Made by a program: the position numbers and the translations under genes
In this document: positions 1 to 8,532 of the stretch, one piece after another
How the letters are laid out: the number at the start of each line of letters is the position of its first letter
How positions within the stretch are numbered: position 1 is the stretch's first letter
The notes under the pieces: generated by a model
What the model was told of the DNA's origin: nothing
The model's input: only the letters and a program-made list of their open reading frames with translations
The model's database searches: none
Assembly (NCBI RefSeq): GCF_016595465.1
Contig: NZ_JAENIK010000004.1
Span: forward strand, 124,001 to 188,000
Length of the DNA stretch: 64,000 bases
Source: Luteolibacter yonseiensis
GTDB taxonomy: Bacteria; Verrucomicrobiota; Verrucomicrobiia; Verrucomicrobiales; Akkermansiaceae
Direction of reading: 5' to 3'

Positions 1-278
1 ATGACATGACCGAGACCGCGGGCACCCTCACCGCCGCCGCCGACATTCTTCACAAGCACGGAGCCAAGCGGATCTACGCCGGTGTTTCCCACGCCATCCT
101 CGGCGATCTCGCCCACCAGCGCATCCGTGACTCATCCATCGAGGAGGTCATCACCACCGACTCCGTGCCCCAGGCCGCCGGCCCCAAGGTCCAGGTCGTC
201 GGCATCGCCCCGCTTTTGGGCGAAGCCATCCGCCGCATCCATGGCGGTGAGTCGATCACTTCGCTTTTCTCGGTTTGA
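1..278 (+). CDS. prs: Ribose-phosphate pyrophosphokinase, C-terminal part (cut by window edge)
   Basis: The reading frame is open from base 3 to a TGA at 276-278; its 5' part lies outside the window. PRPP synthetase makes phosphoribosyl pyrophosphate from ribose 5-phosphate and ATP for nucleotide, histidine and tryptophan synthesis in the cytoplasm. The visible 91 residues carry the C-terminal phosphoribosyltransferase-type ribose-phosphate loop (DMTETAGTLTAAA), followed by the family ending VVGIAPLLGEAIRRIHGGESITSLF. That ending matches full-length prs, so the gene is cut only by the window and is not damaged. The assignment is secure; nothing can be said of its promoter. Confidence 0.95.
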   Translation, partial: DMTETAGTLTAAADILHKHGAKRIYAGVSHAILGDLAHQRIRDSSIEEVITTDSVPQAAGPKVQVVGIAPLLGEAIRRIHGGESITSLFSV

Positions 279-314
279 AAGGGGGGCTCAGGGGCGTATC
301 CAGCCCGGCGATGT

Positions 315-354
315 CGGAAGCGGCGGAAGCGGCGGAAGCGGCGGAAGCGGCGGA
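315..354. repeat. 9-bp tandem repeat, four copies plus a partial copy
   Basis: Four perfect head-to-tail copies of CGGAAGCGG run from 315 to 350, followed by CGGA. The unit length is a multiple of three, but no gene is evident here. It lies in the spacer between the convergent prs and FG-GAP genes. Confidence 0.9.
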
Positions 355-392
355 TCGATAGGAATCCATCGATCCGTCTGATCCTATTTTTT
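351..392 (+). terminator. Putative terminator of prs
   Basis: A perfect 9-bp inverted repeat, CGGATCGAT / ATCGATCCG (351-359 and 368-376), encloses an 8-base loop and is followed about ten bases later by six T residues (387-392). The T-run is further from the stem than in a classical intrinsic terminator, so the call is tentative. The position, about 70 bases after the prs stop, fits. Confidence 0.45.
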
Positions 393-450
393 CCCGTTGA
401 TGGACGGTAGGGGGCGGCAGCCGGGTAGGGAAACCGTCCGGCCCGATGGG

Positions 451-2673
451 TCATTTTGCCAGAACCCGGTAAAACGCCGCCTTCTCCTCCGAGGAGGTGA
501 ACTTGAACTGCAGCTTGCCGTCAGTTGTGAAGGTGCTTCCCGAGAGACTCATCGATTCAAACTTCTTCAAATCGGAAGATTTTTCCAACCCCAGAGTCAG
601 GGTGAAAGTGTTGGAGGCGGGATCCTTGGTCAATAGAGGCGTGCCTGCCCTGACCGCTGTTTCAACATCGGTATAAAGCCCGGCCTCGCTGGCACCACCC
701 ATGAGTGCCTGATACAATTTATCATTTTTGATTTTCCAGTCGAACCCCAATGCCGCGTACTGGGATTCCGCGTAATCCTTCAACCCGTCCCCATCGGTGT
801 CCGCCGTCGAAGAAAGAACCAATCCACTGAGGTTGATCTTGAATTCAGGTTCGTCTGAATCGTTGCTCTTGACCGTGATCACCGCCGTGCGGTTCACACT
901 GGCGCTGGCTGCAGACGAAAGGGTGAGACTGAATGTGGTGCTTCCACCCGGAGGAACGGTGGTCAGCATTGCCGAGGGGTCCAAGGTGTAGCTCACGGAG
1001 TCCGTGCCACTCTTGATCACCGATAATCCGGTGAGGTTTGCCGTGCCCGAGTTGCGGATCTTGAAGATTTGTGTGGAATTGGCAGCTCCGATTTTGAGGC
1101 TGTCATAATTCACGGTCGCCGCACCGCTGCTGAGATTCGTGCCCGCCGCCGACTGGATCTCGATTTCCGGTTCCGGCGAATCATCCGGCCCGAACAGATA
1201 AGCGGCACCGGCGTTCTTGGCCACCCCGGGTGCGGCAACCACCGACACGCCCCCGTTTGTCGAGACATACGCGCCAAATCGGGCGCCGTTCACGGTGTTG
1301 CTGGCTTTCAAATAAGCTTTCTGGCTCCATTTCGTCCCGCTGCGGGTGAAGAAATAGGCGGCACCGGACTCCGCCGAGCTGTTGTTCGCCTGATTTCCCT
1401 CCACTCCCTGGGCACCGCTGTCCTCTCCGGCAGCTCCAACCACCATGGAATCTCCCGACAAGGAGACGGACTGCCCGAAACCATCCCCCGCGCCGGTGTT
1501 GCTGGCCTTCAGATACGCCTGCTGACGCCATTTGCTGTCGGTCCTGGTGAAGACGTAGACGGCTCCGGACTTGGAGGCGCTGTTGTCGGATTGGTTTTTA
1601 TCCACTCCCTTCGCCTTGCTGGATTCCTGATGCGCGCCGACCACGACAGTGCTGCCGGAAACCGCCACCGAGTGGCCGAACCGATCACCTTTGCCGGTGT
1701 TGCTGGCCTTGAGATAAGCTTGCTTCGTCCAAGTGGTTCCCGAGCGGACAAACACGTAGGCCGCACCGGCTCCCGCCTGGCTGTCGTCATTCTCGGCACC
1801 GTTCACTCCGGTGGAATCGCTGGCCTCATTCTGGGCCCCTACCACCAGCGTATCGCCCGAGACGCCGACGGAAATGCCGAACCAGTCTCCTGCTCCGGGG
1901 TTGCTTGCCTTCAAGGCCGCCTGCTGGGTCCACGCGGTGCCGCTGCGGGTGAAAACATAGGCGGCTCCCGCCCGGGTCGGGCCGGTGGAACCGTCGGTAC
2001 TGGTGGTTCCGGAGGTCTCTCCGAAAGCACCGACCACCAGCGTGTTGTCCGCGATGGCGACGGAATAACCAAACAGGTTTCCCGCCGCCACGGCGCTTGA
2101 TTTCAAGTATGCCTGTTGCGTCCAGGTGGTCCCCGTGCGGGTGAAAACATAGGCGGCGCCAGATTCCTCCGCCGAATCATCGGTCTGGGAGGAATTGACA
2201 CCGGTGGATTTGGAATCCTCGCCGAACGCGCCGATGACGATGGTGTTCCCGGAAATGGCCACGGAAAATCCGAACTGGTCGTTTTTCCCCGGAGTGCTCG
2301 CTTTCAGGTAGGCCTGCTGGGTCCATTTGCCGCCGCTGCGGACATAAACATATGCCGCGCCGGAATGCGTCAGACTGTTGCTGGACTGTTTACCGCCCAC
2401 CCCCTTCGCATTGCTGTCCTCGAATGGAGCGCCCACCACCACGGTATCTCCCGAGATCGCAACCGCTTGGAAATAGTCTCCCGCTTCCGCATTGCTGGCC
2501 CGGAACAACTTTTTCTGGGAAACCGCCGTCGAGCCGGCGGCCTGCTGGGCGGCCAGAATCCCATCCAATTCCGCCCCGGACAGGTCCTCCGGCTCCTCCG
2601 CATGCAGGGAGGGAGTTATCGACACGAACACTGGAAGCAGAAGGCGGAGGGAGCGAAAGAACACACGATTCAT
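451..2673 (-). CDS. Secreted FG-GAP repeat protein with choice-of-anchor D-like domain
   Basis: This 740-residue protein starts with a signal peptide ending near SLHA-EEPED. Residues about 60-480 hold seven FG-GAP (integrin alpha type) beta-propeller repeats, each of the form GDxFGxSVAxSGDTVVVGA followed by SGAAYVFTRxGxxWTQQAYLKAS. A choice-of-anchor D / ASPM-SPD-2-like domain follows (residues about 510-620: IRNSGTANLTGL, SNDSDEPEFKINLSG). The C-terminus has a DTDGDGLKDYAE calcium-binding motif and a short tail module common in verrucomicrobial exported proteins. It is likely a surface or extracellular binding protein with no enzyme motif. The propeller repeats are very alike, which suggests recent internal duplication. 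Its substrate is unknown. Confidence 0.85.
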   Translation of the reverse strand: MNRVFFRSLRLLLPVFVSITPSLHAEEPEDLSGAELDGILAAQQAAGSTAVSQKKLFRASNAEAGDYFQAVAISGDTVVVGAPFEDSNAKGVGGKQSSNSLTHSGAAYVYVRSGGKWTQQAYLKASTPGKNDQFGFSVAISGNTIVIGAFGEDSKSTGVNSSQTDDSAEESGAAYVFTRTGTTWTQQAYLKSSAVAAGNLFGYSVAIADNTLVVGAFGETSGTTSTDGSTGPTRAGAAYVFTRSGTAWTQQAALKASNPGAGDWFGISVGVSGDTLVVGAQNEASDSTGVNGAENDDSQAGAGAAYVFVRSGTTWTKQAYLKASNTGKGDRFGHSVAVSGSTVVVGAHQESSKAKGVDKNQSDNSASKSGAVYVFTRTDSKWRQQAYLKASNTGAGDGFGQSVSLSGDSMVVGAAGEDSGAQGVEGNQANNSSAESGAAYFFTRSGTKWSQKAYLKASNTVNGARFGAYVSTNGGVSVVAAPGVAKNAGAAYLFGPDDSPEPEIEIQSAAGTNLSSGAATVNYDSLKIGAANSTQIFKIRNSGTANLTGLSVIKSGTDSVSYTLDPSAMLTTVPPGGSTTFSLTLSSAASASVNRTAVITVKSNDSDEPEFKINLSGLVLSSTADTDGDGLKDYAESQYAALGFDWKIKNDKLYQALMGGASEAGLYTDVETAVRAGTPLLTKDPASNTFTLTLGLEKSSDLKKFESMSLSGSTFTTDGKLQFKFTSSEEKAAFYRVLAK

Positions 2674-2762
2674 CGGAGATAGACTGCGGGGATGTAACTA
2701 AAAAGCAAGAGGCAAGCGGATTGCACCGTTTCACAAACTCCTCCGGAGGCGGAATTTGTCTG

Positions 2763-3434
2763 CTAATTCGGCAACTCTTCCTTCTCACCCATGTGGGTCG
2801 GCCTGGTTTTCAGAAAATTCACGTCCAGCCACATCTTCACCCTCGCGCCAACCTCCCGGATCTTCGTTCTCGCACCGCCCCGGGTTTCCACATCCCGGGC
2901 ATTGAAGCCGTATGCCTCGATGCCGTGAGCCTGCGCCAGGTACACCGCCCGCTCGTTCTGGAACCGCTGGCTGATGACCAGGATCGAATCCGTTCCGAAG
3001 ATCTCCTTCGCCCGCACCACCGAATCCAGCGTGCTCAGGCCCGCGAAATCGCAGACGATGCGTCCCGCCGGAATCCCCCGCTCGGTCAGCGCCTGCTTCA
3101 TTTTCTCCGGTTCATTGTAATACTGGGTCCGATTGTCCCCGGATACGATGATGGTCTTGATTTTCCCGGATTTCCAAACCCTCACCGCCGCATCGATCCG
3201 GTAGCGGAAATAAAGATTCTCCCTCCCGTTCACCCGATCCGTCGTTCCGAAAACCAACGCCACCTTGGTTTCCGGCAGATCCTTGACATCGGAAAACAAC
3301 CGGCCGCGCGAACGCCAGACAGGGGTGAAATTCGCGTATGCCACCACCCCGACACCCGCCAGGGCCAGCAAAAGCATGAAAATGACGCAACGCCGCAGGA
3401 AGCGTCGCATTCGTCCGGTCCTCACCGCCTTCAT
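2763..3434 (-). CDS. SanA/YdcF-like DUF218 membrane protein
   Basis: One N-terminal transmembrane helix (FMLLLALAGVGVVAYA) is followed by a DUF218 domain with ALVFGTTDRVNGRENLYFRYRIDAA and a second conserved block, IIVSGDNR. This is the SanA layout; the founding member in E. coli affects envelope permeability to vancomycin at high temperature, but the biochemistry of the family is unsettled. A longer start at 3476 exists. I chose the ATG at 3434 because it forms a 4-base ATGA overlap with the stop of the upstream kinase-like gene and puts basic residues just before the helix. It is the last gene of the maf, lipid-kinase-like, sanA-like cascade. Confidence 0.85.
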   Translation of the reverse strand: MKAVRTGRMRRFLRRCVIFMLLLALAGVGVVAYANFTPVWRSRGRLFSDVKDLPETKVALVFGTTDRVNGRENLYFRYRIDAAVRVWKSGKIKTIIVSGDNRTQYYNEPEKMKQALTERGIPAGRIVCDFAGLSTLDSVVRAKEIFGTDSILVISQRFQNERAVYLAQAHGIEAYGFNARDVETRGGARTKIREVGARVKMWLDVNFLKTRPTHMGEKEELPN

Positions 3435-4441
3435 GTGCTCCGGGATGTCTGTAATTCCACCGGACGCCGTGTCCATGGGAGAAGGGATTTCACGGCATCC
3501 GCGAAACCGCCGACGACCGCTTCCTCCGGAGCAAGCACCCGCAGCCGGTTCTCCGTTTCCGCGAAACGCACCTCGGAAAACCGGCCGATCAGCTCGCCAT
3601 CCACCTCCACCGGCACCTCGCGGTCCGATTTCACGGTGAATTCCTCCGCTTGGAAATAACTTGTCGACGCCACGAGGTCGATTCCCCCGAACGCAAGCCC
3701 GCGCAACGAATCCAGCACCAGCCGGTAGCCGGCCTCCTTGTAAACCAGCACGTCCAGCTTCGAGTCATGGTTGTTGGCACTGGGGAAAAACTTGAACTGC
3801 CCTCCATACAACGAGCCGTTTCCAGCGAGGACCGCCACCCCTTCCTCGCGCCGGCCGTCGGCGCAGATCACTTCCAGCCTCGGCGGTTTCTCACCAAGCA
3901 CCTTCACCGCAGCCAGTAGGTAGGCGAGCGGACCGAGCATCTTTTTCGATTCCCATGTCGTCTCCTCGATGACCATGGCGTCGAACCCGATCCCCGCCAT
4001 CTGCACGAATGGGGAGCCGTTCGCCGCGAAAAGATCCACCTCATGCATGAATCCCTGGTCGATCACCTGGAGCGCACGGTCCAGCGAATCATACGGGATG
4101 CCCATCTCCCTCGCGAAAACATTCATCGTCCCCGCCGGCAGCACTCCGAGCACGGTGTTGGTGCCCGCCAGTCCCCGGACCACCTCGTTCAGCGTGCCAT
4201 CCCCACCGGCGGCGATGACCACCGGCTCACCCTTCGCCGCGAAGCGTGCGGCGAGTTCCTGCGCCTCGCCCGCATGGTTCGTCGCATAGAGGGCGAACCT
4301 CCCGGCGTGGCTCATCAGGAAACGCAGCATCCGCCCGCCCTTCTGGCTGCGTGCCTTGGGGTTGTAGATGACCGGGTACCGGTGCGGCGTCTGCATGCGC
4401 GATTCTTCACCCATCCGCACCCCCACCGCAATCCGATTCAT
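3431..4441 (-). CDS. Diacylglycerol/lipid kinase family protein
   Basis: This 336-residue cytoplasmic protein has the DAGK catalytic fold. It shows an NPKA phosphate-binding region (residues 28-31), the signature GGDGTLNEV (residues 79-87), a PAGTMNVFAREMG block and a C-terminal beta-sandwich with VDGELIG. Such proteins phosphorylate diacylglycerol, sphingoid or undecaprenol-like lipids with ATP; the exact lipid cannot be read from the sequence. Its ATG overlaps the maf stop by ATGA (4441-4438), and its own TGA overlaps the next ATG in the same way. The three genes are therefore probably one translationally coupled unit. Confidence 0.9.
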   Translation of the reverse strand: MNRIAVGVRMGEESRMQTPHRYPVIYNPKARSQKGGRMLRFLMSHAGRFALYATNHAGEAQELAARFAAKGEPVVIAAGGDGTLNEVVRGLAGTNTVLGVLPAGTMNVFAREMGIPYDSLDRALQVIDQGFMHEVDLFAANGSPFVQMAGIGFDAMVIEETTWESKKMLGPLAYLLAAVKVLGEKPPRLEVICADGRREEGVAVLAGNGSLYGGQFKFFPSANNHDSKLDVLVYKEAGYRLVLDSLRGLAFGGIDLVASTSYFQAEEFTVKSDREVPVEVDGELIGRFSEVRFAETENRLRVLAPEEAVVGGFADAVKSLLPWTRRPVELQTSRST

Positions 4442-4986
4442 TCCAACGCCTCAACCACCTTGGCCACCGGCAGGCCCATCACATTTTCAAAGCTGCCGGA
4501 AATTTCCGAAACAATCATCTCCCCGCACTCCTGGATCCCGTAGGCTCCCGCCTTATCCAGCGGATTCACCTTGGAAAAATAGTTTTCGATGGTCGCATCG
4601 TCGAGCTGCCGGAACGTCACGTCGGTCAGATCGTGAAACACATTTTTTCCGCCACCCGGATGAATCACGCAAACGCCGGTGCAGACCTGGTGGGTCCGCC
4701 CTGACAAACGGCGCAGCATCTCGCGCGCCTGATCCATGTCGGCGGGTTTGCCCAACGGCATGTCATCGATGAATACCAGGGTGTCCGAGCCGATCACCGT
4801 CGCGTCCGGCCTGGTTTCCGCCACCGCCGCCGCTTTCAAGGTCGCATTGAGTTCGCAGAGCAAATGCGGCTTCATGCCTGCGTCATGGATCTCCTCCGCG
4901 GGTGACACGACCACTTCAAAGACGACGCCGGCCCGCTCCAACAGCTCACGGCGGCGCGGGGATGATGATGCGAGAACGATGGACAT
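4438..4986 (-). CDS. maf: Maf family nucleoside triphosphate pyrophosphatase
   Basis: A 182-residue protein begins MSIVLASSSPRRRELL, the diagnostic Maf N-terminus with the SSPRR substrate loop. It continues with TVIGSDTLVFIDD (catalytic aspartate region), LSGRTHQVCTG and the DKAGAYGIQE block. Maf enzymes hydrolyse dTTP, UTP and modified nucleotides to monophosphates, giving a house-cleaning role. An in-frame upstream extension to 5706 is open, but it runs antisense through cutC and carries no Maf sequence, so the start at 4986 is clear. The next gene overlaps by ATGA. cutC lies divergently, about 80 bases away. Confidence 0.95.
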   Translation of the reverse strand: MSIVLASSSPRRRELLERAGVVFEVVVSPAEEIHDAGMKPHLLCELNATLKAAAVAETRPDATVIGSDTLVFIDDMPLGKPADMDQAREMLRRLSGRTHQVCTGVCVIHPGGGKNVFHDLTDVTFRQLDDATIENYFSKVNPLDKAGAYGIQECGEMIVSEISGSFENVMGLPVAKVVEALE

Positions 4987-5065
4987 GGCGGATCCATGCC
5001 CCGGATCGCGCCAACGTGCAAGGCTCGCGAGCTTCCTCCTTGCCACCACCGTCCCGCGCTGGAAA

Positions 5066-5824
5066 ATGCCGCCGATGCTTGAAATCTGTATCGACAGTGT
5101 GGCTTCCGCGAAAGCGGCGGCGGAGGGGGGCGCGGACCGCGTGGAACTATGCGCCGGACTGCCGGAGGGGGGAACCACTCCGAGCGCGGGCATGATCCGC
5201 GCCGTGCGCTCCGCATTTTCCGGAGGACTGATGGTCATCATCCGGCCACGGGGGTACGACTTTCTCTTTTCCGAAGAGGAGATGGAAATCATGCTGGAGG
5301 ACATCCGTGTCGCCAGAAGTCTGGGAGCGGACGGGGTGGTCATCGGCTGCCTCACTTCCGAGGGACGGGTGGACAAGGAACGTGTGATCCGTTTGATCGA
5401 AGCGGCGGGCCCTCTCGACATCACCTTCCACCGGGCGTTCGACATGACGCGGGACATGGGCGAGGCGCTCGAGGACATCATCGGCCTGGGCATCCGGCGC
5501 ATCCTCAGCTCGGGCGGCCAGCCGGACGTGCCTGCCGGAGCCTGCCGGATCGCCAGCCTCGTCAAACAGGCGGCGGGCCGCGCCTCGATCATGCCCGGCG
5601 GTGGCGTGACGGAACTCAACCTCGGCGATCTCGTGCGCGCCACCGGCGTGGATGAAATCCACCTCAGTGCCCGCAGTTCCGTGCGTGGCGGCATGACATT
5701 CTTCAACCCCGGCTGCTACATGGGAAGCTTCACCAAGGACGATGAATACAACTGGCGCGAGGCGGACCCGGCCAAGGTCCGCATTTGCAAGGATGCGCTG
5801 AACGCCGCACTCGCCGCCCGATGA
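5066..5824 (+). CDS. cutC: CutC family protein
   Basis: A 252-residue TIM-barrel protein opens MPPMLEICIDSVASAKAAAEGGADRVELCAGL and contains VIIRPRGYDF, ITFHRAFDM, ILSSGGQP and IMPGGGV, all hallmarks of CutC. The family was named for copper tolerance, but its enzymatic role remains uncertain. The start could be 5066 or the ATG three codons later at 5075. Its TGA overlaps the ATG of the M81 peptidase gene (ATGA, 5821-5824), so the two are probably translated together. The gene is divergent from maf. Confidence 0.93.
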   Translation: MPPMLEICIDSVASAKAAAEGGADRVELCAGLPEGGTTPSAGMIRAVRSAFSGGLMVIIRPRGYDFLFSEEEMEIMLEDIRVARSLGADGVVIGCLTSEGRVDKERVIRLIEAAGPLDITFHRAFDMTRDMGEALEDIIGLGIRRILSSGGQPDVPAGACRIASLVKQAAGRASIMPGGGVTELNLGDLVRATGVDEIHLSARSSVRGGMTFFNPGCYMGSFTKDDEYNWREADPAKVRICKDALNAALAAR

Positions 5825-7296
5825 AACCGTTTCGCCTCGCCATCGCCGGCATCCACATCGAAGCCAGCACCTTTTCCCCACAGAGGACGCGCCAGGAAGA
5901 TTTCCTCGCCACCCGGGGGGCGGAGATGCTGCCCCGCTATCCGTTTCTCATGGAACCGGCGTTCGCAGCGGTCAGCCCTGTCCCGCTCGCCCACTTCCGC
6001 GCCATCCCCGGCGGGCAGGTGCGCAGGGATTGTTATGAAACGATGAAGAGGGAAATCCTCGACCGGCTCGAGACCGCCGGACCCGTGGACGCCTTTTTCT
6101 TCGATGTGCACGGCGCGATGACCGTCGAGGGGCTTGAAGATGCCGAAGCCGACCTGCTGGCTTCCATCCGTGAAAAAACAGGTTCCTCCATGCCGATCAC
6201 CTGCAGCCAGGACCTGCACGGAAACGTCTCGGACGCATTGATCGGAAATGTCGATTTCATCACCACCTACCGCACCGCACCGCATGTGGACTGGATGGAA
6301 ACCCGCGAACGGGCGGTTTCCCTTTTGTTGAAATGGTGGCGGAATCCGCAACCCGTTTTCCGCGCCCGCGTCGGCATTCCCGTGCTTGTTTCCGGTGAGA
6401 TGTCGAGCACCGAGAGCGAACCGGGCATGAGCTTGTATGCCCCGCTGCCTGCGGAATCCGACCTGCCCGGAGTGTGGGATGCCTCGCTCTGGGTCGGCTA
6501 CGCATGGGCGGACCAGGCCCGCTCGATGGCCACCGCCGTGGTCACCGGGCACGATGCGGACGCGGTCAAAACCACCGCCGGGGCGATCGCCCGCCGCTAT
6601 TGGGAGGCCCGCGGGGATTTCCATTTTGTGGCCCCTGCGGGTCCTGCTGAATGGTGCATTGAAGAAGCTCTCAAACAGAACCGCTCCGCGGTTTTCCTCA
6701 GTGATGCCGGGGACAACCCCACCGCCGGTGCGGCGGGAGATGTGCCGGCCACCCTCTCCGCGCTCGTCGCCCATCCCGCGTTTCACAATGGCGCGACCGC
6801 CATCTTCGCGTCCATGCCGGATGCGGACGCCGTTTCAATCTGCGCCGGGGCCGGAACCGGGGACCTCCTGAACCTCACTCTCGGAGGAAAGCTCGATCCC
6901 ATACACGGCAAACCTCTTGAAGTGACGGCGAGGCTGGTTTCCATGACAGAAGGAGATCCCGTCGCAGGCCGGCAGGCCGTGGTGCGGTGTGGCGGCATCC
7001 ACATCATCCTCACCGAGCTGCGCAAGCCGTTTCACAAACGCCAGGACTTCCTCACAATGGGACTGGATCCCTTGGAGCACACCATCACCATCGTGAAGAT
7101 CGGCTATCTCGAGCCCGAGCTCAAGGCGATGGCCGCAGGTCATCTGCTGGTTCTCTCGCCCGGTGCCGTGCAGCCGCTGCTCACATCGATCGACTACAAG
7201 AATCTGAAGCGTCCGATTTACCCTTTGGACAGGGACTTCGAGTGGCAACCGGACGCGCGGGTTTTCCGCTCCGAACCCGTGACCGGGGAAAACTGA
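5821..7296 (+). CDS. M81 family metallopeptidase (MlrC-like)
   Basis: The 491-residue protein begins MKPFRLAIAGIHIEASTFSP, the typical MlrC opening. It has the metal-site blocks FFDVHGAM, QDLHGNVS and TYRTAPHVDWMETRERA in the N-terminal half and SDAGDNPTAGAAGD in the C-terminal half. MlrC was described from microcystin degradation, cutting linear peptides with a zinc site. The wide family distribution suggests general peptide or amide hydrolysis. No signal peptide is seen, so it is cytoplasmic. It is ATGA-coupled to cutC; there are no other microcystin-pathway genes around, so a role in that pathway is unlikely. Confidence 0.9.
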   Translation: MKPFRLAIAGIHIEASTFSPQRTRQEDFLATRGAEMLPRYPFLMEPAFAAVSPVPLAHFRAIPGGQVRRDCYETMKREILDRLETAGPVDAFFFDVHGAMTVEGLEDAEADLLASIREKTGSSMPITCSQDLHGNVSDALIGNVDFITTYRTAPHVDWMETRERAVSLLLKWWRNPQPVFRARVGIPVLVSGEMSSTESEPGMSLYAPLPAESDLPGVWDASLWVGYAWADQARSMATAVVTGHDADAVKTTAGAIARRYWEARGDFHFVAPAGPAEWCIEEALKQNRSAVFLSDAGDNPTAGAAGDVPATLSALVAHPAFHNGATAIFASMPDADAVSICAGAGTGDLLNLTLGGKLDPIHGKPLEVTARLVSMTEGDPVAGRQAVVRCGGIHIILTELRKPFHKRQDFLTMGLDPLEHTITIVKIGYLEPELKAMAAGHLLVLSPGAVQPLLTSIDYKNLKRPIYPLDRDFEWQPDARVFRSEPVTGEN

Positions 7297-7317
7297 CAGC
7301 CCCGCCTTTTCTCAGCC

Positions 7318-8532
7318 TCATCTTCCCTCCAGCGCATCCATCTCGTCACGCATGTGATCCATCAGGCGGCGCATGTCGCTGAGGTGGCGGCGCGCGCGGT
7401 TTTCTCCGCCGCGCATCCGTTGGGGGCGTGGAGCCTCGGAGCCGCTCAGGAGCCCGTTACCTTGGATTTCCTCGGTACGGACCTGGGCCACCGAAGGATC
7501 CTGGGCCGGCTTCTTGAGCATCGCATCGACCGCGGCGGCGGGCATGACGAAGGACCGGGTGCGATCCGCGCGCGCGAGGGTGATTCCCAGCACACGGCCT
7601 TCCAAGTCCACCACGGGTCCGCCGATCTGGTTCGGCTTCGGGCGCATGTCGGTTTGCAGCGCGTGGGTGAATGACCCGCGCACCTGGCTGAGGGCGCCTC
7701 CCATGCGTTCCATGACCTGCAGCCGCTGCCCGCCGTATTGCGCCATGTTCGCGGTGCGGTTTCCCAACACCACTTTCACGGTTTTCGCACGGCCTTGGGA
7801 ATCGACAAGCAAATCCACCGTCGAACCCGGAGTGGTCCCGGACAGCGCGTTCTTGAGCTCCAACATGCCCGAGATCACGCGGTCTCCGACTTTCAGGATG
7901 ACGTCTCCGGATACCAGTCCGGCGTCGAAAGCCCCGGATTTTTCCTCGACAGTCCAGATCTTGACACCGGCACCCTTGAATTCGGGATCCCCCCTCACAC
8001 CAAGAAACGCCATGTCGGTATCCCGGAGATTTCGTTCCAAGACACTGACCACGCCGAACGCGGCGAGATTTCCATCCGGCTGCGGAGCCGCGAGGAAGCC
8101 GCCGATTTTCGGCGACTCGAAAGACCAGGTGACCGGCTTCAGGGCGGAACCCTCCACGTTCAGCAGAACCAGATCCTCGTCCTGGTAAACCCCGCCGAGA
8201 GTGACATCACGATACTGGTTGCCAGCCACATCCACACGCAGCTTTCCCTTGCTGCTCGCGATCTCGCTCCATTTGCTGAGGATCTTGGTGCCGTCACCAA
8301 CGACGGTGCCATACGCGACGCGGCGGGACCCCGCCCAGACACGGACGGTGGATTTCGCCGCATCCGCCAGCGCGGGCTTGATGGCTTCGCTGAACTCGTC
8401 GGACTGCGCCTCCACGACGCGGCGTTCCTCCGGAAGCAGCAACGGGACCTCGTCATCCGCGAACGCGACATTGGCGAGTGCGGAGGCAACGATGAAATAG
8501 GCGATCGGTTTCATAACGGTTGGATGAATCAT
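7318..8532 (-). CDS. Catalytically dead HtrA-like protein with PDZ inside the protease fold
   Basis: About 404 residues with a signal peptide (MKPIAYFIVASALANVAFA). The protease-like fold is split. A first beta-barrel is followed by a PDZ domain (GDPEFKGAGVKIWTVEEKSG, GLVSGDVILKVGDRVI), then the second barrel resumes as ALQTDMRPKPNQIGGPVVDLEGRVLGI. Where trypsin-like enzymes have GNSGGP there is QIGGP, so the serine is replaced (Ile303 with this start). The TAAH histidine block is also gone (TKILSKWSEI). It is probably a non-enzymatic periplasmic partner. I chose the ATG at 8532 because it forms an ATGA overlap with the upstream protease gene; MKPIAY at 8514 is an alternative start. The C-terminus is a charged helical tail. 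Confidence 0.8.
   Translation of the reverse strand: MIHPTVMKPIAYFIVASALANVAFADDEVPLLLPEERRVVEAQSDEFSEAIKPALADAAKSTVRVWAGSRRVAYGTVVGDGTKILSKWSEIASSKGKLRVDVAGNQYRDVTLGGVYQDEDLVLLNVEGSALKPVTWSFESPKIGGFLAAPQPDGNLAAFGVVSVLERNLRDTDMAFLGVRGDPEFKGAGVKIWTVEEKSGAFDAGLVSGDVILKVGDRVISGMLELKNALSGTTPGSTVDLLVDSQGRAKTVKVVLGNRTANMAQYGGQRLQVMERMGGALSQVRGSFTHALQTDMRPKPNQIGGPVVDLEGRVLGITLARADRTRSFVMPAAAVDAMLKKPAQDPSVAQVRTEEIQGNGLLSGSEAPRPQRMRGGENRARRHLSDMRRLMDHMRDEMDALEGR

Noticed and set aside
1069..2100. 343-residue open frame on the plus strand inside the FG-GAP gene
   Set aside because: It is the antisense shadow of the repeated FG-GAP coding sequence; glycine- and arginine-rich, with no domain.
1300..2450. 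Regularly spaced repeats that could resemble a CRISPR array
   Set aside because: The repeats are imperfect, in frame and encode FG-GAP propeller blades; there are no spacers of constant length and no cas genes.
2734..2760. Palindrome CCTCCGGAGG downstream of the SanA-like gene
   Set aside because: It is not followed by a T-run on the minus strand, so it is not supported as a terminator.
4987..5706. N-terminal extension of the maf frame
   Set aside because: The extension runs antisense to cutC, and Maf proteins start at MSIVLASSSPRR.
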